A stretch of DNA of 40,515 nucleotides, from assembly GCF_900102785.1 (NCBI RefSeq), contig NZ_FNGC01000024.1:1-40515 (forward strand), given 5' to 3'. The translations under genes and the position numbers were made by a program. How positions within the stretch are numbered: position 1 is the first letter of the stretch; every line of letters begins with the position of its first letter. The notes below the pieces were generated by a model that was not told where the DNA came from, ran no database searches, and worked only from the letters and a program-made list of their open reading frames with translations. The stretch is from Arthrobacter sp. ok362. GTDB taxonomy: Bacteria > Actinomycetota > Actinomycetes > Actinomycetales > Micrococcaceae. Shown here in pieces: positions 33,263-40,515 of this stretch.

Positions 33263-35895
33263 ACATGGAGAGTTTGACGCAAAAGTCGCAGGAGGCGTTG
33301 GCAGAGGCTCAACGGATAGCCCAACGCAATGGGCATACTGAGACCGACGGCGAACACCTGCTGTTGGCCCTGCTGGAGCAGGAAAGTGGCCTTGTCCCGC
33401 GCCTGCTCGTGGGCATGCAGGTGGATGTGGATGAGTTGAGGGGTGCCGTCGAAGCCGAGCTGAGGCGCAAGCCAAAGGTCACGGGCCCGGGTGCGGCTCC
33501 GGGCCAGGTGTATGTGAGCCGCAGGCTGGGGGCACTCTTGGACGCCGCCGAACGTGAAGCCAAACGGCTCAAAGACGAGTATGTTTCGGTGGAGCACCTG
33601 CTGGTGGCCTTGGCGGAGGAAGGACGGTCCACTGCGGCCGGACGGGTGCTGGCTGATCACCGGGTCACCCGTGAGGCATTCCTGTCGGTCCTGACCCAGG
33701 TACGCGGAAATCAGCGCGTCACCTCGGCAACACCGGAGCAGACCTACGAGGCGCTGGAGAAGTACGGCCGCGATCTGGTGGCGGACGCCCGCACTGGCAA
33801 GCTGGATCCGGTCATCGGCCGCGACGCGGAAATCCGGCGGGTCGTCCAGATACTTTCACGCAAGACCAAAAACAATCCGGTGCTGATCGGCGAGCCTGGA
33901 GTCGGCAAGACCGCCATTGTGGAGGGACTGGCCCAGCGGATCGTCCGGCAGGATGTGCCGGAAGGGCTGAAGAACAAGACCATCTTCTCGCTTGACATGA
34001 GCTCGCTCGTGGCCGGTGCCAAGTACCGTGGCGAGTTCGAGGAGCGGCTGAAGGCGGTGCTGGCCGAGGTGCTGGCGGCAGAAGGCAGGATCCTGCTCTT
34101 CGTAGACGAGCTGCACACCGTCGTCGGGGCAGGCGCGTCCGAGGGGTCGATGGACGCCGGGAACATGCTCAAGCCAATGCTGGCCCGCGGGGAGCTGCAC
34201 ATGATCGGCGCCACCACCCTCGCCGAATACCGCAAACACATTGAGTCGGATGCGGCTTTGGAACGCCGCTTCCAGCCGGTCCTGGTTGAGGAACCCGACG
34301 TCGAGGACGCCATTTCCATTCTTCGCGGGCTGCGGGAGCGGCTTGAGGTCTTCCACGGCGTACGGATCCAGGATAGCGCTCTGGTGGCTGCGGCCACCCT
34401 TTCCCACCGGTACATCACTGACCGGTTCCTCCCGGACAAGGCCATTGACCTCGTGGATGAGGCGTGCGCCCGGCTGCGGACGGAAATTGATTCGATGCCG
34501 GCGGAACTGGATGAGCTCACCCGGAAGGTCACGCGGCTCGAAATAGAAGAGGCGGCACTCTCCAAGGAGACCGACCCGGCCAGCAAGACCCGGCTCGAGG
34601 AGCTGAGGCGTGAATTGGCAGATCTGCGCGCCGAGGCCGACGCGAAGAGGGCCCAATGGGAAGCCGAGCGCCAGGCGATCCACAAACTGCAGGAAATCCG
34701 CAGTGAACTGGAGCGGGTGCGGCAGGAGGCTGAGGAAGCCGAGCGGAACTACGACCTCAACCGGGCGGCGGAGCTCCGCTACGGCAGACTTGCCGACCTC
34801 GAACGGCGGCTGGCCTCCGAGGAGGAACGGCTGACCGCGAAACAGGGTGAAAAACGCCTGCTCCGCGAGGTAGTGACGGAGGACGAGATCGCCGACATCG
34901 TCGCGGCCTGGACAGGCATACCGGTCGCACGGCTGAAGCAGGGCGAACGTGAAAAAGTCCTGCACCTGGACGAAATCCTGCGCGCCCGCGTCGTGGGGCA
35001 GGAAGAAGCGATTAGCGCGGTGTCAGACGCGATCATCCGCGCCCGCTCCGGTATCCGGGATCCCCGCCGGCCCATCGGCTCCTTCATCTTCCTCGGCCCG
35101 ACCGGCGTAGGAAAGACCGAGCTTGCAAAGGCTCTGGCTGCGGCGCTCTTCGATAGCGAGAACGCAATGATCCGGCTGGACATGAGCGAGTACCAGGAGC
35201 GCCACACCGTGAGCCGCCTGCTAGGGGCGCCTCCTGGCTACATCGGTTACGACGAAGGAGGACAGCTCACGGAAGCGGTACGCCGGAAGCCGTACTCGGT
35301 GGTGCTGTTCGATGAGGTGGAAAAGGCCCATCCGGACATTTTCAACACCTTGCTGCAGGTGCTCGACGACGGACGGATTACGGACTCCCAGGGCCGGACC
35401 GTCGATTTCCGCAACACGGTCATCATCATGACCTCCAATATCGGCTCCCAGTATCTTCTGGAGGGTTCGGCCGAAGGCGGAGCGATCACCGAGGAGGCGC
35501 GCGGCATGGTGATGGGTGAGCTCCGGGCGCATTTCCGCCCCGAGTTCCTCAACCGCGTGGACGATACGGTCCTGTTCGCACCCCTGGGACTGCCGCAAAT
35601 CGAACGCATCGTTGATCTGCAGTTCCAGCAGCTGCGGCAGCGGCTGGCCGAGCAGCAAATAGAGCTGCACCTGACCGAGGAGGCGCGCCTTCTGATAGCC
35701 GAACGCGGCTTCGATCCGGTCTACGGAGCCCGCCCCCTGCGCCGCTATATCTCCCATGTGGTGGAAACGCAGGTGGGCCGGGCCTTGCTGCGTGGAAGCA
35801 TCGCGGAAGGCGGAGTGGTCACGGTGACCGCATCCGCAGGGGAACTAGTGGTTGACTACAGCACGACGGAGCTGGAAGGGGCCGGAACCGCATGA
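33259..35895 (+). CDS. clpB: ATP-dependent disaggregase ClpB (Hsp100)
   Basis: A full-length 878-residue Hsp100. The N domain (to ~150) has two Clp repeats; AAA+ ring 1 has Walker A GEPGVGKT at about 212-219; the coiled-coil middle domain (~410-530) that contacts DnaK is present; AAA+ ring 2 has Walker A GPTGVGKT at about 613-620 and Walker B VVLFDEVEKA. No IGL/IGF ClpP-binding loop is obvious, as expected for a disaggregase rather than a ClpA/C unfoldase. It pulls polypeptides out of aggregates together with the DnaK system of the same operon. Start and end overlap the flanking genes by ATGA, so stoichiometric coupled translation is likely. Confidence 0.95.
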   Translation: MNMESLTQKSQEALAEAQRIAQRNGHTETDGEHLLLALLEQESGLVPRLLVGMQVDVDELRGAVEAELRRKPKVTGPGAAPGQVYVSRRLGALLDAAEREAKRLKDEYVSVEHLLVALAEEGRSTAAGRVLADHRVTREAFLSVLTQVRGNQRVTSATPEQTYEALEKYGRDLVADARTGKLDPVIGRDAEIRRVVQILSRKTKNNPVLIGEPGVGKTAIVEGLAQRIVRQDVPEGLKNKTIFSLDMSSLVAGAKYRGEFEERLKAVLAEVLAAEGRILLFVDELHTVVGAGASEGSMDAGNMLKPMLARGELHMIGATTLAEYRKHIESDAALERRFQPVLVEEPDVEDAISILRGLRERLEVFHGVRIQDSALVAAATLSHRYITDRFLPDKAIDLVDEACARLRTEIDSMPAELDELTRKVTRLEIEEAALSKETDPASKTRLEELRRELADLRAEADAKRAQWEAERQAIHKLQEIRSELERVRQEAEEAERNYDLNRAAELRYGRLADLERRLASEEERLTAKQGEKRLLREVVTEDEIADIVAAWTGIPVARLKQGEREKVLHLDEILRARVVGQEEAISAVSDAIIRARSGIRDPRRPIGSFIFLGPTGVGKTELAKALAAALFDSENAMIRLDMSEYQERHTVSRLLGAPPGYIGYDEGGQLTEAVRRKPYSVVLFDEVEKAHPDIFNTLLQVLDDGRITDSQGRTVDFRNTVIIMTSNIGSQYLLEGSAEGGAITEEARGMVMGELRAHFRPEFLNRVDDTVLFAPLGLPQIERIVDLQFQQLRQRLAEQQIELHLTEEARLLIAERGFDPVYGARPLRRYISHVVETQVGRALLRGSIAEGGVVTVTASAGELVVDYSTTELEGAGTA

Positions 35896-36320
35896 ACAAG
35901 GCCATCATCAAATGTCCCCATTGCGGCAAATCCAACCGCGTTCCGGCTGTCGCCGACGGCCGGCCACGCTGCGGGAGTTGCCACCGGGAGCTTCCCTGGG
36001 TGGTTGAAGCGGGCGACGAGGACTTCGGCGAGATCGCCGAACGGTCTGGCGTTCCGGCGCTGGTGGACTTTTGGGCGGTGTGGTGCGGACCCTGCCGGAT
36101 GGTGAGCCCCGTGCTGGACCAGTTGGCACACGAACGCGCGGGGCGGATCAAACTTGTGAAGGTCGATGTGGACCACTCGCCGCAGCTCTCCGCCAGATTC
36201 GCCATTCAGGCAGTGCCAACGTTGATGGTCATCATCGACGGCAAGATCGTCGCGAGGCAGGCCGGCGCAGCTCCCGCGCCGGTGCTGAGGTCCTGGTTGG
36301 AGGAGGCACTCACGAAGTAG
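35892..36320 (+). CDS. trxC: Thioredoxin 2-type protein with N-terminal zinc finger (TrxC)
   Basis: A 142-residue thioredoxin. The N-terminal zinc ribbon uses Cys8, Cys11, Cys27 and Cys30 (CPHC... CGSC), and the thioredoxin fold has the active site WCGPC (Cys65/Cys68) plus the cis-Pro loop AVPTLMV. Its ATG overlaps the clpB stop (ATGA), so it is the last gene of the chaperone operon. Thioredoxin-2 is a reductant and holdase-like protein sensitive to oxidation; here it would reduce disulfides in clients of the disaggregase. No clear terminator is seen in the short convergent gap to the LysR gene. Confidence 0.93.
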   Translation: MNKAIIKCPHCGKSNRVPAVADGRPRCGSCHRELPWVVEAGDEDFGEIAERSGVPALVDFWAVWCGPCRMVSPVLDQLAHERAGRIKLVKVDVDHSPQLSARFAIQAVPTLMVIIDGKIVARQAGAAPAPVLRSWLEEALTK

Positions 36321-36377
36321 CTCAAGAACAGCGGACGACGGCGGCATTTCTTGGCTGCGGTGCGACCGTCAGTGGCG

Positions 36378-37340
36378 CTAAATGGACTGGAGCGAAGAGG
36401 ACAGCGAGGCAGGCCGACGGGAGTCGACGAGGTTCGGGACGCCTCCGAAGGAGGCCAAGGTCCGGGCGGTCTCCACGAACTCGCGTGCCAGCTCGTCATT
36501 GACGTCAGTGCGCCATGCAATCGACAGCGGAGAGGGCGGGACGTCTCTGACCGGGATGAAAGACAGCCCCGGACGGTCATAGAAACGCTGCGTGGAGGCT
36601 TGAGTGAACGCAATGCCCCGCTCACCCATGATGGCTTCGAAACACTCGTCGACGGTGGCTACCTGAGTGCCCAGACGGACCGGCTGCCCGCCGCGGGCCT
36701 GGGTTGCGAGCCAGAAATCCCTCCATTTATCCGGAGCCTTGCGGGCGACGAAGGGCTCATCAACGACCTGTTCCACCGAGACCTCGGACAGACCGGCAAA
36801 GCGGGAACTGCTGGCAACTACGAGGACTCGCGGCTCAATGAACAGTGTCTCAATGGCGAGCCAGTCAGCCGCCGGCAGGGGCGGCCGCACAAATGCCACG
36901 TCAGCGCTTCCGTCGGCAAGACCCGCTGTGGGGTCGGCGAAATCGAAGGACCGCATCTGGACGTGGATTTCCGGGTGGTTGTTCTTGAACGCGGCGAGGA
37001 TTCGCGGGGTCAGCTCAGCAGCCGCGTTGGCCTGGAAGCCGACTATCAGGGTGCCCCGCACGCCGCTGGCGACCTCACGCGTCAGCGAAACGGCGCGCTC
37101 GGCGGCGGATAAGAGGCGCTTAGCTTCACCCAGCAGGACATCCCCTGCGCTGGTCAGGGAGACGCTGCGGCTGGTCCGGATCAGCAGGGGAGTGCCGAGC
37201 GAGTGTTCAAGCTTCCGTATTTGGACGCTGAGGGATGGTTGCGCGATATGAAGTCGGGCAGCGGCTCGCCCGAAATGCAGTTCTTCCGCAACGGCGACGA
37301 AGTACTGCAGGACGCGCAGGTCTAGCTGTGGCTGCTGCAT
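36378..37340 (-). CDS. LysR-family transcriptional regulator
   Basis: A 320-residue LTTR. The N-terminal winged helix (about 6-65) reads LDLRVLQYFVAVAEELHFGR, then AAARLHIAQPSLSVQIRKLE, in the pattern of BenM/CatM-type regulators. The effector domain has RGTLIVGFQANAAAELTP (~93-110), GLADGSADVAFVRPP and later ATVDECFEAIMGERGIAF. It is divergent from the SCP2-like/hydrolase/dehydrogenase operon, with overlapping LysR-type boxes in the 216-bp gap, so it most likely activates that operon and represses itself. The effector is likely a pathway intermediate, probably an organic acid or semialdehyde precursor; not provable here. No strong ribosome site precedes its ATG. Confidence 0.9.
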   Translation of the reverse strand: MQQPQLDLRVLQYFVAVAEELHFGRAAARLHIAQPSLSVQIRKLEHSLGTPLLIRTSRSVSLTSAGDVLLGEAKRLLSAAERAVSLTREVASGVRGTLIVGFQANAAAELTPRILAAFKNNHPEIHVQMRSFDFADPTAGLADGSADVAFVRPPLPAADWLAIETLFIEPRVLVVASSSRFAGLSEVSVEQVVDEPFVARKAPDKWRDFWLATQARGGQPVRLGTQVATVDECFEAIMGERGIAFTQASTQRFYDRPGLSFIPVRDVPPSPLSIAWRTDVNDELAREFVETARTLASFGGVPNLVDSRRPASLSSSLQSI

Positions 37341-37375
37341 CGTTCAACTGTAAGCTCCGCCACAATCGGGGTCCA

Positions 37376-37400
37376 ATAGTTTCAGGCTATCGGTGGATAG
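37376..37400. promoter_or_regulatory. Overlapping LysR-type binding boxes
   Basis: ATAG (37376-37379), seven bases, CTAT (37387-37390) forms a T-N11-A-type dyad. CTAT then serves again as the left arm of a second dyad with ATAG at 37397-37400, spacing six. The site lies 36 bp upstream of the LysR start and about 157 bp upstream of the divergent SCP2-like gene. Confidence 0.6.
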
Positions 37401-37556
37401 GGGACAGGTATTGGACCGTTCGGGGTCACGGGGGCTGCAATGGAAACAGCGAAGGGTTGCCATCGGAGACAGCCGCAAGGCACTCCAGAAACCCCGCTTT
37501 CGAGGCTCGGACAGAGAAGTCCGACCCTCCGCGAGTCCAACGAGAGGAACAACGAA

Positions 37557-37964
37557 ATGACGGTCGCAACACGTGCCCCTTCTGTAGAATCCTGGGTTCA
37601 GAGCTTCACCGAGGCCAACAACCAGGACCCGGAAATCCAGGCGCACGGAAAGTACTTCACCTGCTCCTACCTGCTGGACATGGAGGCGCACACCTTTGTT
37701 GTCCGGGTGGTGTCCGGCACCATCGCCCAGATTTCCGTGGACCCGGGACCCATCGAGGTGCCCTACCAGTTCGCCATCCGGGCCAGTGCCCACACCTGGG
37801 GTGAATTCGGCAAGCCCGTCCCGGCTCCCATGTACCACGGCATCTGGGCCGCCACTTTCCAGCGCGACATGAAGCTGGAGGGCGATGTCCTGGTCCTGAT
37901 GCAGAACCTGCGCTGCCTCACCCGCCAGATCGAACTGCTGCGCTCCACCGGCGCACCCGTCTAG
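37557..37964 (+). CDS. SCP2-like sterol-carrier-fold protein (135 aa), uncertain
   Basis: A small soluble protein. The ATG at 37557 follows GAGGAAC, and the upstream in-frame extension to 37440 is Arg/Pro-rich non-coding-looking sequence. The middle part (HTFVVRVVSGTIAQISVDPGP, about 54-74) and the later SAHTWGEF and DMKLEGDVLVLMQN segments follow the strand-helix pattern of SCP2-like lipid-binding domains found beside hydrolases in catabolic operons. The call is tentative, and a plain hypothetical is the alternative. It is followed after 18 bp by the alpha/beta hydrolase gene, same operon. It may bind or present a hydrophobic substrate. Confidence 0.5.
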   Translation: MTVATRAPSVESWVQSFTEANNQDPEIQAHGKYFTCSYLLDMEAHTFVVRVVSGTIAQISVDPGPIEVPYQFAIRASAHTWGEFGKPVPAPMYHGIWAATFQRDMKLEGDVLVLMQNLRCLTRQIELLRSTGAPV

Positions 37965-37982
37965 ACCATAGGAGTTCCTGAC

Positions 37983-38843
37983 ATGAGCAAAATTTCCCCC
38001 GTCACCGGCCACTACGTCACCGTCGACGTGGACGGCCTCGAATACAAGGTTTTCTACCTCGAAAACGGCCAGGGCCAGCCCCTGGTCTGCCAGCACACCG
38101 CCGGAGCCCACAACCACCAGTGGCGCGGCCTGCTGGAGGACCCGGAGATCACCGCCAACTACCGCGTCATCGCCTACGACCTCCCCCGCCACGGCAAATC
38201 AGACCCGCCTGAAAACACCGAGTGGTGGACCGAGGAGTACCAGCTCAGCGCGGACCACTTCGCCAACTTCATCGTCGCCCTCGTCGATGCACTGGAACTG
38301 GTCGACCCCATCTTCATGGGATCCTCCTTCGGCGGGAACGTAGCGCTGCAGCTCGCCCACCGCTTCCCGGAGAGGTTCGACGCCGTCATCCCCGTAGAGG
38401 GGGCGGATTACTCACCGGGGTTCTACCTCGACTGGTGGCAGCACCCCCATGCCAATGCCGCTCAGGTGTGCGGCAGCGGCACCTGGGATCTTATGGCCCC
38501 GCAATCGCCGGAGGCTGACCGTTGGAAGACCTGGTTCTACTACACACAGGGTTCCGAGGCGTTCAAGGGTGATCTGTACTTCTACTCGGTGGACCACGAT
38601 CTGCGCGGCAAACTGGGCGAAATCCAGACGAACAAATGCGCGGTGGTCCTGATGACCGGCGAGTACGACTACCTCACCACGCCTGAAGACGGAGCCCGCA
38701 CGGCCAGCCAGATCCCGGGTGCCGAGTTCATCGAGATGAAGGCTATCGGGCACTTCCCGATGAGCGAGAACTACCCGGTCTTCAAGGGATACCTCGTTCA
38801 GGCTCTGGACCTGATCCGCACCAAGACAACGGTCGGAGCCTAG
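37983..38843 (+). CDS. Alpha/beta hydrolase
   Basis: A 286-residue cytoplasmic hydrolase. Catalytic triad: nucleophile Ser115 in GSSFGG, acid Asp229 (TGEYDYL) and His257 (IGHFPM). The oxyanion region HTAGAHNHQW near 38-47 has an unusual His-rich pattern where many relatives have HGGPG. The cap (about 140-205) is rich in aromatics (FYLDWWQHPH, WKTWFYYTQG), suiting an aromatic or amide substrate. The start at 37983 follows TAGGAG. In the LysR operon with SCP2-like protein and SSADH, it probably releases an aldehyde or semialdehyde from a C-C or amide precursor. Substrate unknown. Confidence 0.85.
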   Translation: MSKISPVTGHYVTVDVDGLEYKVFYLENGQGQPLVCQHTAGAHNHQWRGLLEDPEITANYRVIAYDLPRHGKSDPPENTEWWTEEYQLSADHFANFIVALVDALELVDPIFMGSSFGGNVALQLAHRFPERFDAVIPVEGADYSPGFYLDWWQHPHANAAQVCGSGTWDLMAPQSPEADRWKTWFYYTQGSEAFKGDLYFYSVDHDLRGKLGEIQTNKCAVVLMTGEYDYLTTPEDGARTASQIPGAEFIEMKAIGHFPMSENYPVFKGYLVQALDLIRTKTTVGA

Positions 38844-38861
38844 CCGATTCTCACCTAAGGC

Positions 38862-38893
38862 GTCGGTGCCGACCCCAGCGGGTCGGCACCGAC
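38862..38893. terminator. Strong hairpin between hydrolase and dehydrogenase genes
   Basis: A perfect 14-bp inverted repeat (38862-38875 and 38880-38893) around the tetraloop CAGC. It begins 18 bp after the hydrolase stop and lies 138 bp before the dehydrogenase start. No T-tract follows. It may end or attenuate the upstream transcript, leaving the dehydrogenase with partial read-through or its own promoter. Confidence 0.7.
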
Positions 38894-39031
38894 CCTGCCA
38901 CCTCAATGGTGAAGACACACAGAAGATTTAACCTCCTCATGCCCTGCCGCTGGCAGCCGGACCGCACGAAACTGCTGAAGGTCGGGCTGCACACCGCTAC
39001 GACTTCCTTAACACCTCTTGGAGATACAACG

Positions 39032-40513
39032 ATGTCAATAAACGCCCAGCGTGAAGCCGCGCTGCTGGCCTCCGTGCCGACGGGCCTGCTGATCAACGGT
39101 GAGTGGCGTCCGGCCGCTTCCGGCAAGACCTTCGACGTCGAGGACCCGGCCACCGGAAAGGTCCTGCTCAGCATCGCCGACGCCGGTCCCGAAGACGGCG
39201 CCGCCGCCCTGGACGCGGCCGCGGCCGCGCAGGAGTCCTGGGCGAAGGTCCCGCCCCGGGAGCGCGGCGAGATCCTGCGCCGGGCCTTCGAGATGGTCAC
39301 GGCCCGCGCGGAGGACTTCGCGCTGCTGATGACTTTGGAGATGGGCAAGCCGTTGGCCGAGGCCCGCGGCGAGGTCACCTATGGTGCGGAGTTCCTGCGC
39401 TGGTTCTCCGAGGAGGCCGTGCGCGCCTTCGGCCGGTACTCGGTGTCCCCGGACGGGAAGTCCCGGCTGCTGGTGACCAAGAAGCCGGTGGGCCCGTGCC
39501 TGTTGATCACGCCGTGGAACTTCCCGCTCGCGATGGCGACCCGCAAGATCGCCCCCGCGGTCGCGGCCGGCTGCACCATGGTGCTGAAGTCCGCGAACCT
39601 GACCCCGCTGACCTCCCAGCTGTTCGCGGCCGTGATGGTCGAGGCCGGGCTGCCCGCCGGTGTCCTGAACGTCATCCCGACCTCCACCGCCGGCGCCACG
39701 ACCGGTCCGCTGATCAAGGATCAGCGGCTGCGGAAGCTGTCCTTCACCGGTTCCACCGAGGTCGGCCGCCGGCTGCTCGCGGACGCCTCCGAGACCGTGC
39801 TGCGGACCTCGATGGAGCTCGGCGGGAACGCCCCGTTCGTGGTGTTCGAGGACGCCGACGTCGATGCCGCCGTGGCCGGGGCGATGCTGGCGAAGCTGCG
39901 GAACATGGGCGAGGCCTGCACCGCGGCGAACCGGTTCATCGTGCACGAGTCCGTCGCCGGGGAGTTCGCGGAGAAGTTCGCCGCGAAGATGAAGGGCATG
40001 ACGACCGCCCGCGGGACCGAGGCCGGGTCCAAGGTGGGCCCGCTGATCGATGCCAAGAGCCGGGACAAGGTCCACGAGCTCGTCACTGACGCCGTCGCCG
40101 CCGGCGCGGTCGCGGTGACCGGCGGCTCCGCGGTGGAGGGCCCGGGCTACTTCTACCAGCCCACCATCCTCACCGGCGTCACCGAGGGCACCCGGATCCT
40201 GTCCGAGGAAATCTTCGGACCCGTCGCCCCGATCATCACCTTCGGCACCGAGGACGAGGCCATCCGGCTCGCGAACAACACCGAATACGGGCTGGTGGCC
40301 TACGTCTTCACCCGGGACCTGAACCGCGGCATCCGGATGGGCGAACGCCTGGAGACCGGCATGCTGGGCCTGAACGCAGGCGTCGTCTCCAACGCCGCCG
40401 CCCCGTTCGGCGGCGTCAAGCAGTCCGGCCTGGGCCGCGAAGGCGGCCTCGAGGGCATCGAGGAATACCTCTACACCCAGTACATCGGCATCGCCGACCC
40501 CTACGCCGGCTAA
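39032..40513 (+). CDS. gabD: NAD(P)-dependent succinate-semialdehyde dehydrogenase, complete copy
   Basis: 493 residues, the usual length for the family, beginning MSINAQREA at the ATG 39032 with TTGGAGA upstream. A longer frame to 38906 adds 42 residues unlike ALDH N-termini and is rejected. Key residues: PWNFP of the cofactor fold, Glu262 in ELGGN, Cys296 in GEACTAANR, EEIFGPV. It oxidises succinic semialdehyde to succinate. Codons 16 to the stop, plus two bases, are identical to 1-1439. It follows the alpha/beta hydrolase across a strong hairpin, so it belongs functionally to the LysR-linked cluster. The stop at 40511-40513 lies two bases before the window end. Confidence 0.92.
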   Translation: MSINAQREAALLASVPTGLLINGEWRPAASGKTFDVEDPATGKVLLSIADAGPEDGAAALDAAAAAQESWAKVPPRERGEILRRAFEMVTARAEDFALLMTLEMGKPLAEARGEVTYGAEFLRWFSEEAVRAFGRYSVSPDGKSRLLVTKKPVGPCLLITPWNFPLAMATRKIAPAVAAGCTMVLKSANLTPLTSQLFAAVMVEAGLPAGVLNVIPTSTAGATTGPLIKDQRLRKLSFTGSTEVGRRLLADASETVLRTSMELGGNAPFVVFEDADVDAAVAGAMLAKLRNMGEACTAANRFIVHESVAGEFAEKFAAKMKGMTTARGTEAGSKVGPLIDAKSRDKVHELVTDAVAAGAVAVTGGSAVEGPGYFYQPTILTGVTEGTRILSEEIFGPVAPIITFGTEDEAIRLANNTEYGLVAYVFTRDLNRGIRMGERLETGMLGLNAGVVSNAAAPFGGVKQSGLGREGGLEGIEEYLYTQYIGIADPYAG

Positions 40514-40515
40514 CC
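39077..40515 (+). repeat. Right copy of 1,439-bp terminal direct repeat
   Basis: Identical to 1-1439 and in the same orientation. The left boundary is inside codon 16 of the dehydrogenase gene, and the right boundary is the window end. The unique sequence enclosed is 37,637 bp (1440-39076); if the ends are the same physical copy, the closed unit is 39,076 bp. Confidence 0.95.

Noticed and set aside
1..40515. Circular plasmid of 39,076 bp
   Set aside because: No replication, partition, relaxase or toxin-antitoxin gene is visible, and repeat ends coincide with gene boundaries. Kept only as one reading of the terminal repeat.

Overview
The window is GC-rich DNA from an actinobacterium, most likely Arthrobacter or a near relative (Micrococcaceae). 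The clues are the codon use, winged-helix ROK repressors, a CUT1 sugar importer without its own ATPase, PucR/IclR/AraC regulators, and several genes preceded by purine-rich ribosome sites or joined by ATGA/TGATG overlaps. I see no rRNA, tRNA, CRISPR array, intact transposase, phage gene or plasmid replication gene. The sequence begins and ends with the same 1,439 bases (1-1439 and 39077-40515), nearly a whole succinate-semialdehyde dehydrogenase gene. The 37.6 kb between them is therefore either bounded by two gene-sized direct repeats or is a closed molecule or tandem unit read with redundant ends.

Layout. (A) 1-5.6 kb: partial dehydrogenase, flavin reductase, then a leftward pair (dicarboxylate carrier and maleate isomerase) divergent from an IclR regulator, with two tandem 16-bp operator-like repeats between them. 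(B) 5.6-9.5 kb: a decayed stretch with a frameshifted ROK remnant, a small conserved-looking ORF, a membrane PAS-EAL c-di-GMP phosphodiesterase and a PH-like protein. (C) 9.5-23.1 kb: a sugar module bracketed by two paralogous AraC regulators. The leftward operon runs zinc alcohol dehydrogenase, sugar-binding lipoprotein, two permeases, two D-psicose/tagatose-3-epimerase-type enzymes, a Gfo/Idh/MocA oxidoreductase, a third TIM-barrel isomerase and a truncated ROK protein. A complete ROK repressor is divergent from it. (D) 23.1-27 kb: a membrane protein of unknown function and a PucR-type regulator. (E) 27-36.3 kb: a leftward pair (cNMP-fold/thioredoxin-reductase-like flavoprotein and UBP-type zinc finger) divergent from a tightly coupled dnaK-grpE-dnaJ-cbpM-clpB-thioredoxin operon. 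(F) 36.4-40.5 kb: LysR regulator divergent from an SCP2-like protein, an alpha/beta hydrolase and the complete dehydrogenase.

How the parts work together. Module C looks like uptake and oxidation/epimerisation of a rare sugar or polyol, repressed by the ROK protein, with shared MsiK-type ATPase supplied elsewhere. Modules F and A read as one catabolic route if the ends are joined or the repeat is real: a hydrolase releases a semialdehyde, the dehydrogenase makes succinate, and maleate is taken up and isomerised to fumarate. No ring-opening oxygenase for the flavin reductase is present. Module E is a self-contained protein disaggregation and redox-repair island. Its DnaJ lacks the zinc finger and is paired with a CbpM-like modulator rather than an HspR repressor. 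The zinc finger/flavoprotein pair beside it is the least understood and most interesting part of the window.
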